From positions 46,881 to 86,817 of the forward strand of contig NC_014723.1 of the NCBI RefSeq assembly GCF_000198775.1: 39,937 bases of DNA. Reading direction: 5' to 3'. How positions within the stretch are numbered: position 1 is the stretch's first letter; each line of letters begins with the position of its first letter. The notes below the pieces were generated by a model that made no database searches, was not told the DNA's origin, and saw only the letters and a list, made by a program, of their open reading frames with translations. Of the stretch, positions 23,704 through 31,737 are shown piece after piece. Source of the stretch: Mycetohabitans rhizoxinica HKI 454 (GTDB lineage Bacteria; Pseudomonadota; Gammaproteobacteria; Burkholderiales; Burkholderiaceae). Position numbers and translations under genes: made by a program.

Positions 23704-24492
23704 ATGCTGAAGCGAACCTTGCTTGCCCTTGTCATCGTTTCGGGTGTTGCCCATGCCGAGAGTGTCTTAGATTATCCCTCGGTCTGGAAGTGCGATACCG
23801 ACAAGTTCAACTGGTATTGCGACATGGACGAGGGCCCGGGGAAGATCCGGCAGCCGGCTACGCAGCCGGTCAAGCCCAAGCGCATCGAACTGAAGGACAT
23901 CAAGACAGCTGCGCAGCTGCGCCAGGAGCTAAAGCGCCGCGAGGACGTGGCGGTGATGAACCCCACCGACCAGAATCTGAAGGACTACCTCGAACTGTGG
24001 CAGCTTACGCAGAGCAAGGGCGCGGTGTTCGCGGACAACTGGCGGCGTGTGGTCTGGCAAAACCCGGACTTCGACTACACGCTCAAGCGGCCGGCTAACA
24101 ACTCAGCGATCAAAGTCTATGATGCGGCGCGTCTGCGGAACGAGGCACAGCAACTACGCAGGCTGGCCAAAGACCACGGCCTGATTTTCTTTTTCAGCAG
24201 CCACTGTTCATATTGCCACGCCATGGCACCGACATTAAAAGTGCTGGCCGACAAGTTCGGTCTTGACGTGTTGGGCGTGTCTTTGGACGGTGGGGGGCTA
24301 CCTGAGTTTCCGAACCCGCGAGATGGTCGTGCGCAGGCCGTTGCCTGGGGCATTGAACGTGTGCCGGCCCTGTTTATCGGCTCTAAGCATACCGGCGATC
24401 TTGCGCCTATCGGCTTCGGGATGATGGCACTGTCGGAAATCGTCAATCGAATTTTTGTGTTGACTGCCACCAAGCCGGGTGACAATTTTTAA
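23704..24492 (+). CDS. traF: Conjugal transfer protein TraF (thioredoxin-like)
   Basis: TraF is a periplasmic F-pilus assembly protein with a thioredoxin fold. The 262-residue product has an 18-residue signal peptide, the family segment NPTDQNLKDYLELWQLTQSK and a thioredoxin domain with FFFSSHCSYCHAMAPTLKVL; here Cys168 and Cys171 form a complete CxxC, while many TraF proteins lack it. The cis-Pro region is ERVPALFIG. It could therefore be an active oxidoreductase for TraH, TraU or TraN, in addition to the DsbC-like protein. Confidence 0.94.
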   Translation: MLKRTLLALVIVSGVAHAESVLDYPSVWKCDTDKFNWYCDMDEGPGKIRQPATQPVKPKRIELKDIKTAAQLRQELKRREDVAVMNPTDQNLKDYLELWQLTQSKGAVFADNWRRVVWQNPDFDYTLKRPANNSAIKVYDAARLRNEAQQLRRLAKDHGLIFFFSSHCSYCHAMAPTLKVLADKFGLDVLGVSLDGGGLPEFPNPRDGRAQAVAWGIERVPALFIGSKHTGDLAPIGFGMMALSEIVNRIFVLTATKPGDNF

Positions 24493-24502
24493 GGGGTGAC
24501 CT

Positions 24503-25906
24503 ATGCTGCGCAAAAAAGTAATAGCGTTGGTCATGGCTTTGGCCTCGAGCAGCTTTTCTTACGCGATGTCGATGCAAGAGCTGTTCGATTCGGTCAACGC
24601 GCAAGGCAATGTCAGCAACCCGGCCGTGCTGCAGGGACAGACGATGAACCTCTATACCGGAGGTAGCCTATTTATGCGCATGCCCAAGCGCGCTTATCAG
24701 CTTGCCACGTCAACGCCGCCAAGCTGGGGTGCCGGCTGCGGTGGCATCGACTTGTACATGGGCGGCTTTTCTTACATCAACAAAGAACAGTTTGTAGCCA
24801 TGATGCGCAACATCGGCTCTAACGCGCTCGGCTACGGTTTCAAGCTGGCGATCCAAAACCTGTGCCCCACGTGCGACAACGTGATGCAGGCGCTGCAGGC
24901 GACCGCTCAGCAGATCAACCGGCTCAACATGGACTCATGTGAGGCGGCCAAGGGCATCGTCAATGCCGCCCTGCCGAATACGTGGGAGCGCGGCAAACAA
25001 AACGCTGCGAAGAATTACGGCGTCGATATGAACCTGTTCGAGAACATCACGGATGCATGGACTAACGTGATGAACAACGAAAGAAAGGCCAACGAGCCCA
25101 TCGAACGGGCAAAAAATACCCGTCCGGAAGCCAGGGACGCACTGCCAAGCGGAAACGTCGTGTGGAAGGCGCTCAAGAAGCTAGACGGAATCACAGATGA
25201 GCACCGCATGATTTTGATGTCAATGATGGGCAGCACTATTTTTTCCACTGACACATTGGGACGTCCTCGTGCGCTGATCCCTAAAGAAATCACGGTGGAA
25301 GAACTGGTTGGCGCACGCAGCACATCCGACCAAATTACCGTGCCGATTTGGCGTTGTGACACCACGAGCACGGAGGGCTGCCTGCATCCGGTCGAAGATA
25401 CCATCACGGTTAAGAGCTTCAAGGCGATGGTGCGGCAGAAGATGGGAGCGATTTCGGGCAAGATCGCCGACCGCTCCGCATACGACGATATGACGGCCGT
25501 GCTGGGCTTTTTAAATGCCACCGATTTGCCTGTCTACAAGATGCTAGCCGTCACCACGACAATGGGTAATACGTCGCTGGCCGACGCGCTGATCAGCCGC
25601 TATGCAGACCTGATCGCGGCCAAATATGCCGAAATCTATATCCAGCGTGCACTCATCGACCTGCGTGCTGCAATAGATAAATTCTCGATTGTATCTGACG
25701 CCTCTCAGAACGAGGTGCTAGAAGATCTGAAACCAAAATTGGAGAGCACGTCCCGCGCGGCCAAGCAAGTGCTGGCCACCGCCTACTCGCAAACCGTCAG
25801 CACCTACAACATTGCTCAAGAGGTGCGACATATGGAGCGGGTCATGAACGCGAACCTATCGCAGACCCTGCGCGCCTCGCTGGCCTTTGGCAAGAGCCTG
25901 CGCTAA
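24503..25906 (+). CDS. traH: Conjugal transfer protein TraH
   Basis: TraH is a periplasmic or outer-membrane-associated F-pilus assembly protein. The 467-residue product has a signal peptide (VIALVMALASSSFSYAM), the family sequence RMPKRAYQLATSTPPSWGAG followed by CGGIDLYMGGFSYIN, and LCPTCDNVMQALQATAQQIN with conserved cysteines, ending in a coiled coil. Length agrees with F TraH (458). A GGGGTGA site lies just before the start. Confidence 0.96.
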   Translation: MLRKKVIALVMALASSSFSYAMSMQELFDSVNAQGNVSNPAVLQGQTMNLYTGGSLFMRMPKRAYQLATSTPPSWGAGCGGIDLYMGGFSYINKEQFVAMMRNIGSNALGYGFKLAIQNLCPTCDNVMQALQATAQQINRLNMDSCEAAKGIVNAALPNTWERGKQNAAKNYGVDMNLFENITDAWTNVMNNERKANEPIERAKNTRPEARDALPSGNVVWKALKKLDGITDEHRMILMSMMGSTIFSTDTLGRPRALIPKEITVEELVGARSTSDQITVPIWRCDTTSTEGCLHPVEDTITVKSFKAMVRQKMGAISGKIADRSAYDDMTAVLGFLNATDLPVYKMLAVTTTMGNTSLADALISRYADLIAAKYAEIYIQRALIDLRAAIDKFSIVSDASQNEVLEDLKPKLESTSRAAKQVLATAYSQTVSTYNIAQEVRHMERVMNANLSQTLRASLAFGKSLR

Positions 25907-25918
25907 GGAAGCGAGCCG

Positions 25919-28900
25919 ATGATAGACATCGAACTTCATACCTACTGGAACGTCGAGACACTCTACTACGTGTTCAACGCGGTGGCGTCTGTCATGAGTG
26001 GTGCCGGTTTTTTCGGCCTGCTCAAGTACGTTTTCATTCTCGCCATTGCCCTAGGCATATTTGCCTATGCGGGCAACAAGCAACTCGAAATGGCCAAGTG
26101 GTTTTTCCAAGCACTGGTCTTCACATCATTGCTCAATATGCCAATCGCACGCTTGGTCATCACAGATCGGACGGGTTTGGAGCCGCCGCGTGTAGTGGAT
26201 CGCGTACCGTTCGCACTGGCAGGGGTCGCTCAAGCGAACAATTTGGTGTTCGGTTTTCTCACACGGACCTACGAAACCGTCTTTGGTGTGCCCGACGATC
26301 TCGGGCTGCAAAAAGGCGATGTGGGTTTCGGCCACCGTATTTTAAAGCAGGTCAACAAAGCAACAGTGCGTGATCCAGGCTTGCGCGCCGACCTGATGCA
26401 GTTCATCAAGGAATGCACGTTTTACGATGTGAGGGATGGTGAAATCACGCCACAGACAATCGTCGGTGGCACCGACACCTGGAAAGAGGTCTTCAGCCAC
26501 ACGAGCCCGGCGCGCTTTGTGACCTATGACACGCTGACCAGTAAGCCGACCACGGATACGTGCACCAGTGTTGCTGCCATCCTTAAACAACGAGTGAACG
26601 ATGCCGTGGTGGCCGGTCAGCGCTTTTATGGCAAGCAGGCCTTTACGCGGGCCACCTCCGACGCGATTGCCACCAGCATGTTCATGTCCGCCGTGGGTAC
26701 GTCCTACGACTGGATTTTGAACAACGCCAGCAATGCATCCGATGCCATCAAGCAGTCGATGTTCAACAATATTTGGAAAGAAGCGGGCGCCGAACTGCCA
26801 GTGTTGCTGAACGATCCCGCACGCGTGTCCGAAGTCAGTGCCTTGGCTGGCGCCGCGCAAGCTGCACGTCAAGCGGATGGCTCCAACTCCACTTTGAGCC
26901 TGCTGGCGCAGGAGACATTGCCTCATATGCGCAACTGGATTGAGGCGATCATTTATGGCCTTTTCCCAGTTCTGGTAGTGCTGATGGTGGTGCTTCCTAC
27001 GGAGGGGGCCAAAAAGGTATTTGGCGGTTATCTGATGTCGCTGGCCTGGATCGGGCTGTGGCCGGTCTTGTTTGCCATGATTAACCATCTATCGCTAATG
27101 CACCTGCGTTATAAGGCACGGGCGCTGGAGCTGGCTGCAGGCGTGCCGTTTCAGCTTTCCGATGCCTTCGACGCGACTTTGTCCAACGAGCAAGCGATGA
27201 TCGGCTACATGGTTGTGCTAGTGCCGTTCATTGCCGGTGCGGTCATTAGAATGGGGCAGGGCGGCTTTATGTCCGTTTCCCATCAAATGTTCTCCGGTTT
27301 TGCTTCTGCTGGTTCAGCCATCGGCTCTAACATGGCCAGCGGAAATGTAAGCGTGGGGCAGGCTGGCTTGGATACGGCCTCGGTTAACACGACCTCGATG
27401 CACAAGTACGACAGCAACATCGGTTTGTCGGGTGGCGGTGCGACTATCGGCCGGGGCGATGGTTCAGTGGTCACGATGGCCGCTAACGGCACGGTGGCGT
27501 TGCAGCAATTCCAGAACCGGATGCTTATGCAGATGGGTTTGGACAAAAAATTTGAGTCTTCGCGCAATCAAGAGGCTCACCAAACCGACATCACTTCTTC
27601 TGGCGACCAGCTGGCCTACCGTCACAGCGACGTATCTAATTTGACCGACGTCAAGGGCCACGACAGCACGCGAGGCATTTACCAGCAGCACGGTGTCCAG
27701 ACTAGCACGACGGAGCAGGGCGGCTACGGTGGCCAGCACACGACCGGCCAGAGTCTAGGCAAGGATTTTCGCGAGGGGTCAAATTTTAACATGCAGGCCG
27801 GCGCTCAGGATGGGCTGGGCATGAATCTGGGTGTCGGAAAAGGCAGTCGGGGCAGCAGTGGTGCCCGCGCCGCTGCAACCGGTGGCGGCATCGACCCGCG
27901 CGAAGAAAAGCGAATTACTGACTCGATGAAACAAGGCGGGGCAACGCAACAGCAAATCAATGAGGCGTTGGACAATTATCGTGCAAGCAAGGGCGGCGGT
28001 GCCGGCAGTATCTTCAACGCTGGCCTAGGTCTTGACTCGCGCAAGATTTACTCGGCTGAACACGGCCGCAACCGGGAAGTGTCCACTCACCACGGCCTAA
28101 ACGAAGCAGCGCATACCGAGCGGAATTTCTCCGTCACCGGCGCGCGAAGCGAGCAGTCGACATCGGGCCAGCAGTCAAACCAGACAGATCGCCATAGCCG
28201 CGACGCTACCCGCTTGAGCGCTCATGAACGTGGGCACGTACTCGACGAGTCAAATCGGCGCGAGTATGGGGCTGGCAACCGGGTCAGCCGTAACGAGACT
28301 GATTCCTTTTCGGTCCACAAGGATCTGATGGCCGACCCATACCTGTTCGATAAGGTGGCTGCGCGCAACGGCATGACCGCCATGCGTTTCGCCAATCAAT
28401 CCGAGAACCGGATCATGGAAATGGTCAGCGACTATGTGACCGAGAAGGGCATGGTGGAGCAGTCCAAGACCATGCCGCAGCACACTTTCGCGGGCGAAAG
28501 ACTGCCCATAACCCAGAGCGATCTCAAAGAGCAAGCGGCCAAGGCCCGCGCCGAGATTCCGGAGAACATTGCTAGCGTCCACAAAAACAAAGTGGCTCAG
28601 ACCGGGTATTACGATGCTCGCGCGCTAAACGTCGATACCAGTGCGCCACCCATCGTTGGCAGTTCCAAGGAGGGTGTGTACAGACAGCTCGATTCGAAGA
28701 GCAGGGGCAGCATACCAGCGCGTGCTGAGGCTTTAGACGAGAACGTGAACGCCTGGGCAAGCCCGGACAAAGAGGTCGGCGCAGGGCGGGTGAATCAAAT
28801 GGGCGTTGTGGAGGACATGGAGGTCCGGGACGTCAAGGACTACGGTAAGAAGGTGTTGGATAAGATCACGGGTGGTGATGGCACGGCTGACGGCGAAAAG

Positions 28901-28969
28901 CTTAGCGACAACATGAAGCGGGAAAGTGCAGCTAATGTTCAGATCAATACGGGAGGAAAGAAAGACTAG
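25919..28969 (+). CDS. traG: Conjugal transfer protein TraG
   Basis: TraG works in pilus assembly (N-terminal membrane part, VirB6-like), mating-pair stabilisation and, in F, entry exclusion through its C-terminal periplasmic part. The 1016-residue product has membrane helices at about residues 15-75 and again at about 335-460 (ALIYGLF... and MIGYMVVLVPFIAGAVIRMG). A long hydrophilic Gly/Ser/Gln-rich C-terminal region follows (SNMASGNVSVGQAGLDTASV onward). It is longer than F TraG (938). It is the last gene of the operon and is followed by a hairpin at 28974-28990. No TraS/TraT-like gene follows on the same strand. Confidence 0.95.
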   Translation: MIDIELHTYWNVETLYYVFNAVASVMSGAGFFGLLKYVFILAIALGIFAYAGNKQLEMAKWFFQALVFTSLLNMPIARLVITDRTGLEPPRVVDRVPFALAGVAQANNLVFGFLTRTYETVFGVPDDLGLQKGDVGFGHRILKQVNKATVRDPGLRADLMQFIKECTFYDVRDGEITPQTIVGGTDTWKEVFSHTSPARFVTYDTLTSKPTTDTCTSVAAILKQRVNDAVVAGQRFYGKQAFTRATSDAIATSMFMSAVGTSYDWILNNASNASDAIKQSMFNNIWKEAGAELPVLLNDPARVSEVSALAGAAQAARQADGSNSTLSLLAQETLPHMRNWIEAIIYGLFPVLVVLMVVLPTEGAKKVFGGYLMSLAWIGLWPVLFAMINHLSLMHLRYKARALELAAGVPFQLSDAFDATLSNEQAMIGYMVVLVPFIAGAVIRMGQGGFMSVSHQMFSGFASAGSAIGSNMASGNVSVGQAGLDTASVNTTSMHKYDSNIGLSGGGATIGRGDGSVVTMAANGTVALQQFQNRMLMQMGLDKKFESSRNQEAHQTDITSSGDQLAYRHSDVSNLTDVKGHDSTRGIYQQHGVQTSTTEQGGYGGQHTTGQSLGKDFREGSNFNMQAGAQDGLGMNLGVGKGSRGSSGARAAATGGGIDPREEKRITDSMKQGGATQQQINEALDNYRASKGGGAGSIFNAGLGLDSRKIYSAEHGRNREVSTHHGLNEAAHTERNFSVTGARSEQSTSGQQSNQTDRHSRDATRLSAHERGHVLDESNRREYGAGNRVSRNETDSFSVHKDLMADPYLFDKVAARNGMTAMRFANQSENRIMEMVSDYVTEKGMVEQSKTMPQHTFAGERLPITQSDLKEQAAKARAEIPENIASVHKNKVAQTGYYDARALNVDTSAPPIVGSSKEGVYRQLDSKSRGSIPARAEALDENVNAWASPDKEVGAGRVNQMGVVEDMEVRDVKDYGKKVLDKITGGDGTADGEKLSDNMKRESAANVQINTGGKKD

Positions 28970-28973
28970 GGGA

Positions 28974-28990
28974 AAGGGGCTTAGCCCCTT
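28974..28990. terminator. Hairpin between traG and convergent genes
   Basis: A perfect 7-bp stem AAGGGGC, loop TTA, stem GCCCCTT starts 5 bp after the traG stop and lies before the end of the convergent gene at 29001. There is no strong T-run on the plus strand. The position between convergent genes fits a bidirectional terminator or an mRNA 3' end stabiliser. Confidence 0.6.
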
Positions 28991-29000
28991 CAATTGCCGC

Positions 29001-29285
29001 CTAGAAGTAGACGTCACCCCAAGGTAAATGATGAATCATGCAATATTTTCCCGTTAGCGGGTGGATGCCGCCGCCTGTGACAGTCGGTGCTTCAACCGGC
29101 CAGTCGGACATGCCCTTGAATCCGTCGCTCAGCCACCATGCGAACCAATAGGGGATCCAGAAAACTAAACCGCCGACAAGCAGCGTGCCAAATTCAGCAA
29201 CGCTGACTGAGGCTAGCGCGGCAAGCGGCACGGGAGTCCAAAGCATCCAGCGTCGGCGGCCAAATAGGGTTTTGAGGATTTTCAT
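29001..29285 (-). CDS. Small inner-membrane protein downstream of traG
   Basis: This 94-residue protein has a basic start (MKILKTLFGRRRW) and two membrane segments: TPVPLAALASVSVAEFG, then LVGGLVFWIPYWFAWWLSDG. A hydrophilic tail with GGGIHPLTGKYCMIHHLPWG follows. Its start overlaps the upstream gene's stop by 4 bp (ATGA), so the two form a unit. I do not recognise a family. F keeps its entry-exclusion gene traS directly after traG; a small inner-membrane protein here might play that part, but orientation differs and there is no sequence evidence. Confidence 0.72.
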   Translation of the reverse strand: MKILKTLFGRRRWMLWTPVPLAALASVSVAEFGTLLVGGLVFWIPYWFAWWLSDGFKGMSDWPVEAPTVTGGGIHPLTGKYCMIHHLPWGDVYF

Positions 29286-29554
29286 TTTTTCTGTTCCTCA
29301 ATGACAAGGTATTGAAATTGACCTGTTTTGCCGGAAAGATCGGAAGAGAAAGCGCCCACTACCCGGAACCCTTTTTCGTATATCTGTTTGATCGTTGATT
29401 GGCCAATGTGCTCGCATTTCCAAACGATGTCCGCACTCTCGATCCGAAGATGATTAGTAAAGCACATGCCACCCCGTTGTGTTGATCCTTTCTGGGCATA
29501 CACAGCGCTTGACAGTGCAGCCATCATGAAAGCGAGGACAAGCATCTTTTTCAT
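29282..29554 (-). CDS. Small secreted or periplasmic protein
   Basis: This 90-residue protein has a clear signal peptide (MLVLAFMMAALSSAVYA, cut after about residue 20) and a mature part with two cysteines (GGMCFTNH and VWKCEHIG), probably a disulfide. It ends in a basic tail. AAAGGAGT upstream on the minus strand supports ATG 29554. It is first in a two-gene minus-strand unit with the membrane protein at 29001-29285. No function is recognised. Confidence 0.75.
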   Translation of the reverse strand: MKKMLVLAFMMAALSSAVYAQKGSTQRGGMCFTNHLRIESADIVWKCEHIGQSTIKQIYEKGFRVVGAFSSDLSGKTGQFQYLVIEEQKK

Positions 29555-29877
29555 TCAGAGTACTCCTTTCAGTTTTGGGTAGGAAACCGGGTTCCGTTGG
29601 ATGACAAAATATCCTTTATCTGCCTATTTGACAATGACAGGAGGCTCGTTACATGCCAAGCTTGACAGCGCAAGGCAAGGTTCTGCTTGCTGTCTTTATG
29701 AAAACCGCCAAGCGCATGCGGCTTTCACCAGCGTCTTACCGTATTGTGTAAATAAGTGTCTGTCTAGGAGTTTAGGCAGGCGACCGTAGCGCGGCATGTG
29801 GGCGGTTCGCATCAGCATTCCATGCACCCAGAATTGCTCGATGAGATCAACGACCTAATTTCAGGAAGGGGGACTGA
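29555..29877. other. Intergenic region with two candidate micro-ORFs
   Basis: About 320 bp between the minus-strand small genes and the lipoprotein gene, so it must hold divergent promoters. It contains the two short frames listed separately (29653-29751 and 29822-29881). No strong terminator was seen. Confidence 0.4.
29653..29751 (+). CDS. Candidate 32-residue small protein
   Basis: ATG 29653 has a textbook AGGAGG 8-9 bp upstream (29639-29644) and encodes MPSLTAQGKVLLAVFMKTAK, then RMRLSPASYRIV and a stop. The product is basic and amphipathic. The strong ribosome site is the main support; no family is recognised. It could be a leader peptide for the downstream lipoprotein/protease genes, a true small protein, or a relic. 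Confidence 0.4.
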   Translation: MPSLTAQGKVLLAVFMKTAKRMRLSPASYRIV

Positions 29878-29881
29878 ATGA
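29822..29881 (+). CDS. Candidate leader-like small ORF coupled to the lipoprotein gene
   Basis: A frame ending ...HPELLDEINDLISGRGTE has its TGA (29879-29881) overlapping the ATG of the lipoprotein gene at 29878, the same ATGA coupling seen across the tra operon. ATG 29822 gives 19 residues; a GTG at 29798 gives 27. The frame is open back to 29768, so it may be the 3' end of a decayed longer gene. Support is the overlap only. Confidence 0.3.
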   Translation: MHPELLDEINDLISGRGTE

Positions 29882-30048
29882 AAAGGAAGTACATTTTACT
29901 TGCTGTCTTTGCAGCTGTGATCCTGGGTGGTTGTGCCACCCGAGCGCAAACGGTGAACATGCGCAATGACTGGCGTGCCGGCATTGCTCAGAGCCCGTAC
30001 CGATCCATTTCCGCTGTCATTGTTTGCGATGATTGCAAACTCCAATGA
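29878..30048 (+). CDS. Small lipoprotein upstream of M48 protease
   Basis: This 56-residue protein has a lipoprotein signal peptide: MKRKYILLAVFAAVILGGC with lipobox L-G-G-C at Cys19. A 38-residue mature part ends in VIVCDDCKLQ with two more cysteines. AGGAAGGGGG upstream is a strong ribosome site, and the stop overlaps the protease start by 4 bp (ATGA). Conjugative elements often encode small lipoproteins for entry exclusion (TrbK, Eex) or VirB7-like roles; TraV already fills the latter here. Coupling to the protease suggests a joint role, which I cannot name. Confidence 0.72.
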   Translation: MKRKYILLAVFAAVILGGCATRAQTVNMRNDWRAGIAQSPYRSISAVIVCDDCKLQ

Positions 30049-30770
30049 TCCCATCGCACTGGTTCCGACGAGCTATCCTGATCGTCTTCATCATGGAAGT
30101 GGGCGGCGGGATTCTATGGGTGGCAGCGCGTCTAACGCTCAGCCCAGCCTATCAGCCACTAGCTCAGACCATCGCCAGCCTAATTTTCTTGTTCGGTTTC
30201 TATGCCAGTGCGCCGCTCGCCGCTCGCTTTCTTGCTCCGAAGCCCTCGCGTGATGAGGCGCTGCAAAGTCGGCTGGCAGCAATAGTGGCTTCACTGCCTG
30301 AGACTTGCCCCATCGTTCTGTACGACCATACTGACAAGGAAGCCAATACGGTCGGGCTCCTGGGTAAGCATTCGCGCATCTATGTGACCACCGCTTTGCT
30401 GACCAGTATGAGCGATGAGGGTATGCGCGGCGTCATCGCCCATGAGAGCGCACACATCCGCGAACGACATATCCTGATTACTTTTACCTATGCCTGCGTT
30501 TTCGCCATCATGAGTCACATGCTCAGTAGCGGTACGCTGTTCTTCCTTGGCTTCCTGTTGTTCCTAGCTCTACGCCGCTACTGCGAATACCGGGCCGACA
30601 ACGGTGCCTCTGTTGTGGCAGGGCGCGATGCGACTCTAACCATGCTGCGCGAGATGGCCACGCTTTATCCGTCCAAGTCGTGGCACCGCTGGTTTTCTTT
30701 TTCCTCCGCCTATCCTACCCTTGCGATGCGTATTCACGCCGTCGAGACGGGGCAAAAGACGATGTTTTAA
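30045..30770 (+). CDS. M48-family membrane zinc metalloprotease (HtpX-like)
   Basis: This 241-residue protein has two N-terminal membrane helices (AILIVFIMEVGGGILWVAA and QTIASLIFLFGFYASAPLAA), then the zinc motif IAHESAHIRERH (His133, Glu134, His137), a further hydrophobic hairpin and the third ligand in CEYRADNGAS (Glu181), the HtpX/Ste24 pattern. ATG 30045 overlaps the lipoprotein stop; a TTG at 30033 is also possible. It probably degrades or processes membrane or exported proteins. Clipping of a Tra component or of recipient-derived proteins is speculation. It is shorter than chromosomal HtpX (about 290). Confidence 0.88.
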   Translation: MIPSHWFRRAILIVFIMEVGGGILWVAARLTLSPAYQPLAQTIASLIFLFGFYASAPLAARFLAPKPSRDEALQSRLAAIVASLPETCPIVLYDHTDKEANTVGLLGKHSRIYVTTALLTSMSDEGMRGVIAHESAHIRERHILITFTYACVFAIMSHMLSSGTLFFLGFLLFLALRRYCEYRADNGASVVAGRDATLTMLREMATLYPSKSWHRWFSFSSAYPTLAMRIHAVETGQKTMF

Positions 30771-31458
30771 AGAAGATGGCATGTTTCAGTGGCCGGCTGG
30801 ACGTTAGGTGCCTTTGGGAGCCTTGTGGTCCTTCAACAACTTACGTCTCAACTGGAGCTTCGTTTCCTTACTTATGGCTAATGTCTGCTGGAATGTCTTC
30901 AGTATGCTTATCAAAATGTTTGTTCTAGTGTTGAAGTTGGCGTTATGTTGATACAGCAATAAAGTTGTGGTATAGATTAAAATATATGGCTTAATCTAGC
31001 GAGGAATGTCGCTAGGGATACTCCTAGGATTCGCCAAGGAATCGCTCGCCGACGCTGGGGCCTGGACATTGCGATCACTACGCTCCCGTAACTCATTGAC
31101 TGCAGAATCACATGAGCAATCTGCCAGTAGACGCGTTGCTCGCGCAGGCGTGAGCAGTGGTGGCGCCGTATGTCGCCGGCGCCTGGAATAGGGTGCAGCG
31201 GATGAGCTGAGGTCCCAATGCCGCTGCTGTGGCTTTTTGTCGCCGTGCGCGTGTTTGGTATTTCTTGCTCATGTTGCACATGGAAGTCATGATCATCGTC
31301 CACCACCGAGCAGGTTAACTTGGGGCGTGACGGTGTTTTGTGGGCAAGTCTATGCTCGCTTACTTAAGCGCCATTGTCTAACCTACTGCTTGCTGCACAG
31401 TGCTCTGTGGCTGACGCATATCAAGTAACAATCTTAAACTATCGCTGGAGTCTCGAGT
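30771..31458. other. Gap without intact genes; possible decayed membrane-protein gene
   Basis: About 690 bp with no convincing gene. A frame from 31112 reads MSNLPVDALLAQA, stop, AVVAPYVAGAWNRVQRMS, stop, then VWYFLLMLHMEVMIIVHHRA, which could be an old membrane-protein gene with nonsense codons. A promoter-like sequence lies at 30948-30976. The rest shows nothing I can name. Confidence 0.35.
30948..30976 (+). promoter_or_regulatory. Sigma-70-like promoter in the 30771-31458 gap
   Basis: TTGATA (30948-30953), a 17-bp spacer and TATAGA (30971-30976) match a sigma-70 promoter well, with optimal spacing. The nearest annotated gene on this strand starts 480 bp downstream (31459), so the transcript would have a long leader or be a non-coding RNA. 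Prediction only. Confidence 0.45.
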
Positions 31459-31722
31459 ATGACCAAGCAACTATTCAGCCGTACCGGCGTTCGCTACGAG
31501 GTGGCGCTGGACGTGCTGGGCGCCATTATTGCCCACCACTCCGAAGCCATTGCGGCCGAGCGTGACAAGCCGGTGCCCGACGAGCCGGCTATTGAGCGCG
31601 CCCTGCAGGAGGTGGATGCGTTAGACGCACTGCGCGACGAACTAGACCCAAAGGAGCCTGAGGCTATCGAGCGCGTTATCCAGCAGTACGCCCCGCAGGC
31701 CCGCGCACTGTACGGCTACTGA
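31459..31722 (+). CDS. Small acidic protein upstream of the zeta toxin
   Basis: This 87-residue protein is acidic and helical (AIIAHHSEAIAAERDKPVPD and AIERALQEVDALDALRDEL). It ends 15 bp before the zeta-toxin gene and probably shares its transcript. Small acidic helical proteins in this position are often antitoxins; epsilon antitoxins are three-helix acidic proteins of about 90 residues. No clear sequence match to epsilon or PezA is visible, so an antitoxin role is inference. Confidence 0.72.
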   Translation: MTKQLFSRTGVRYEVALDVLGAIIAHHSEAIAAERDKPVPDEPAIERALQEVDALDALRDELDPKEPEAIERVIQQYAPQARALYGY

Positions 31723-31737
31723 GGACGGAGGAAAACG

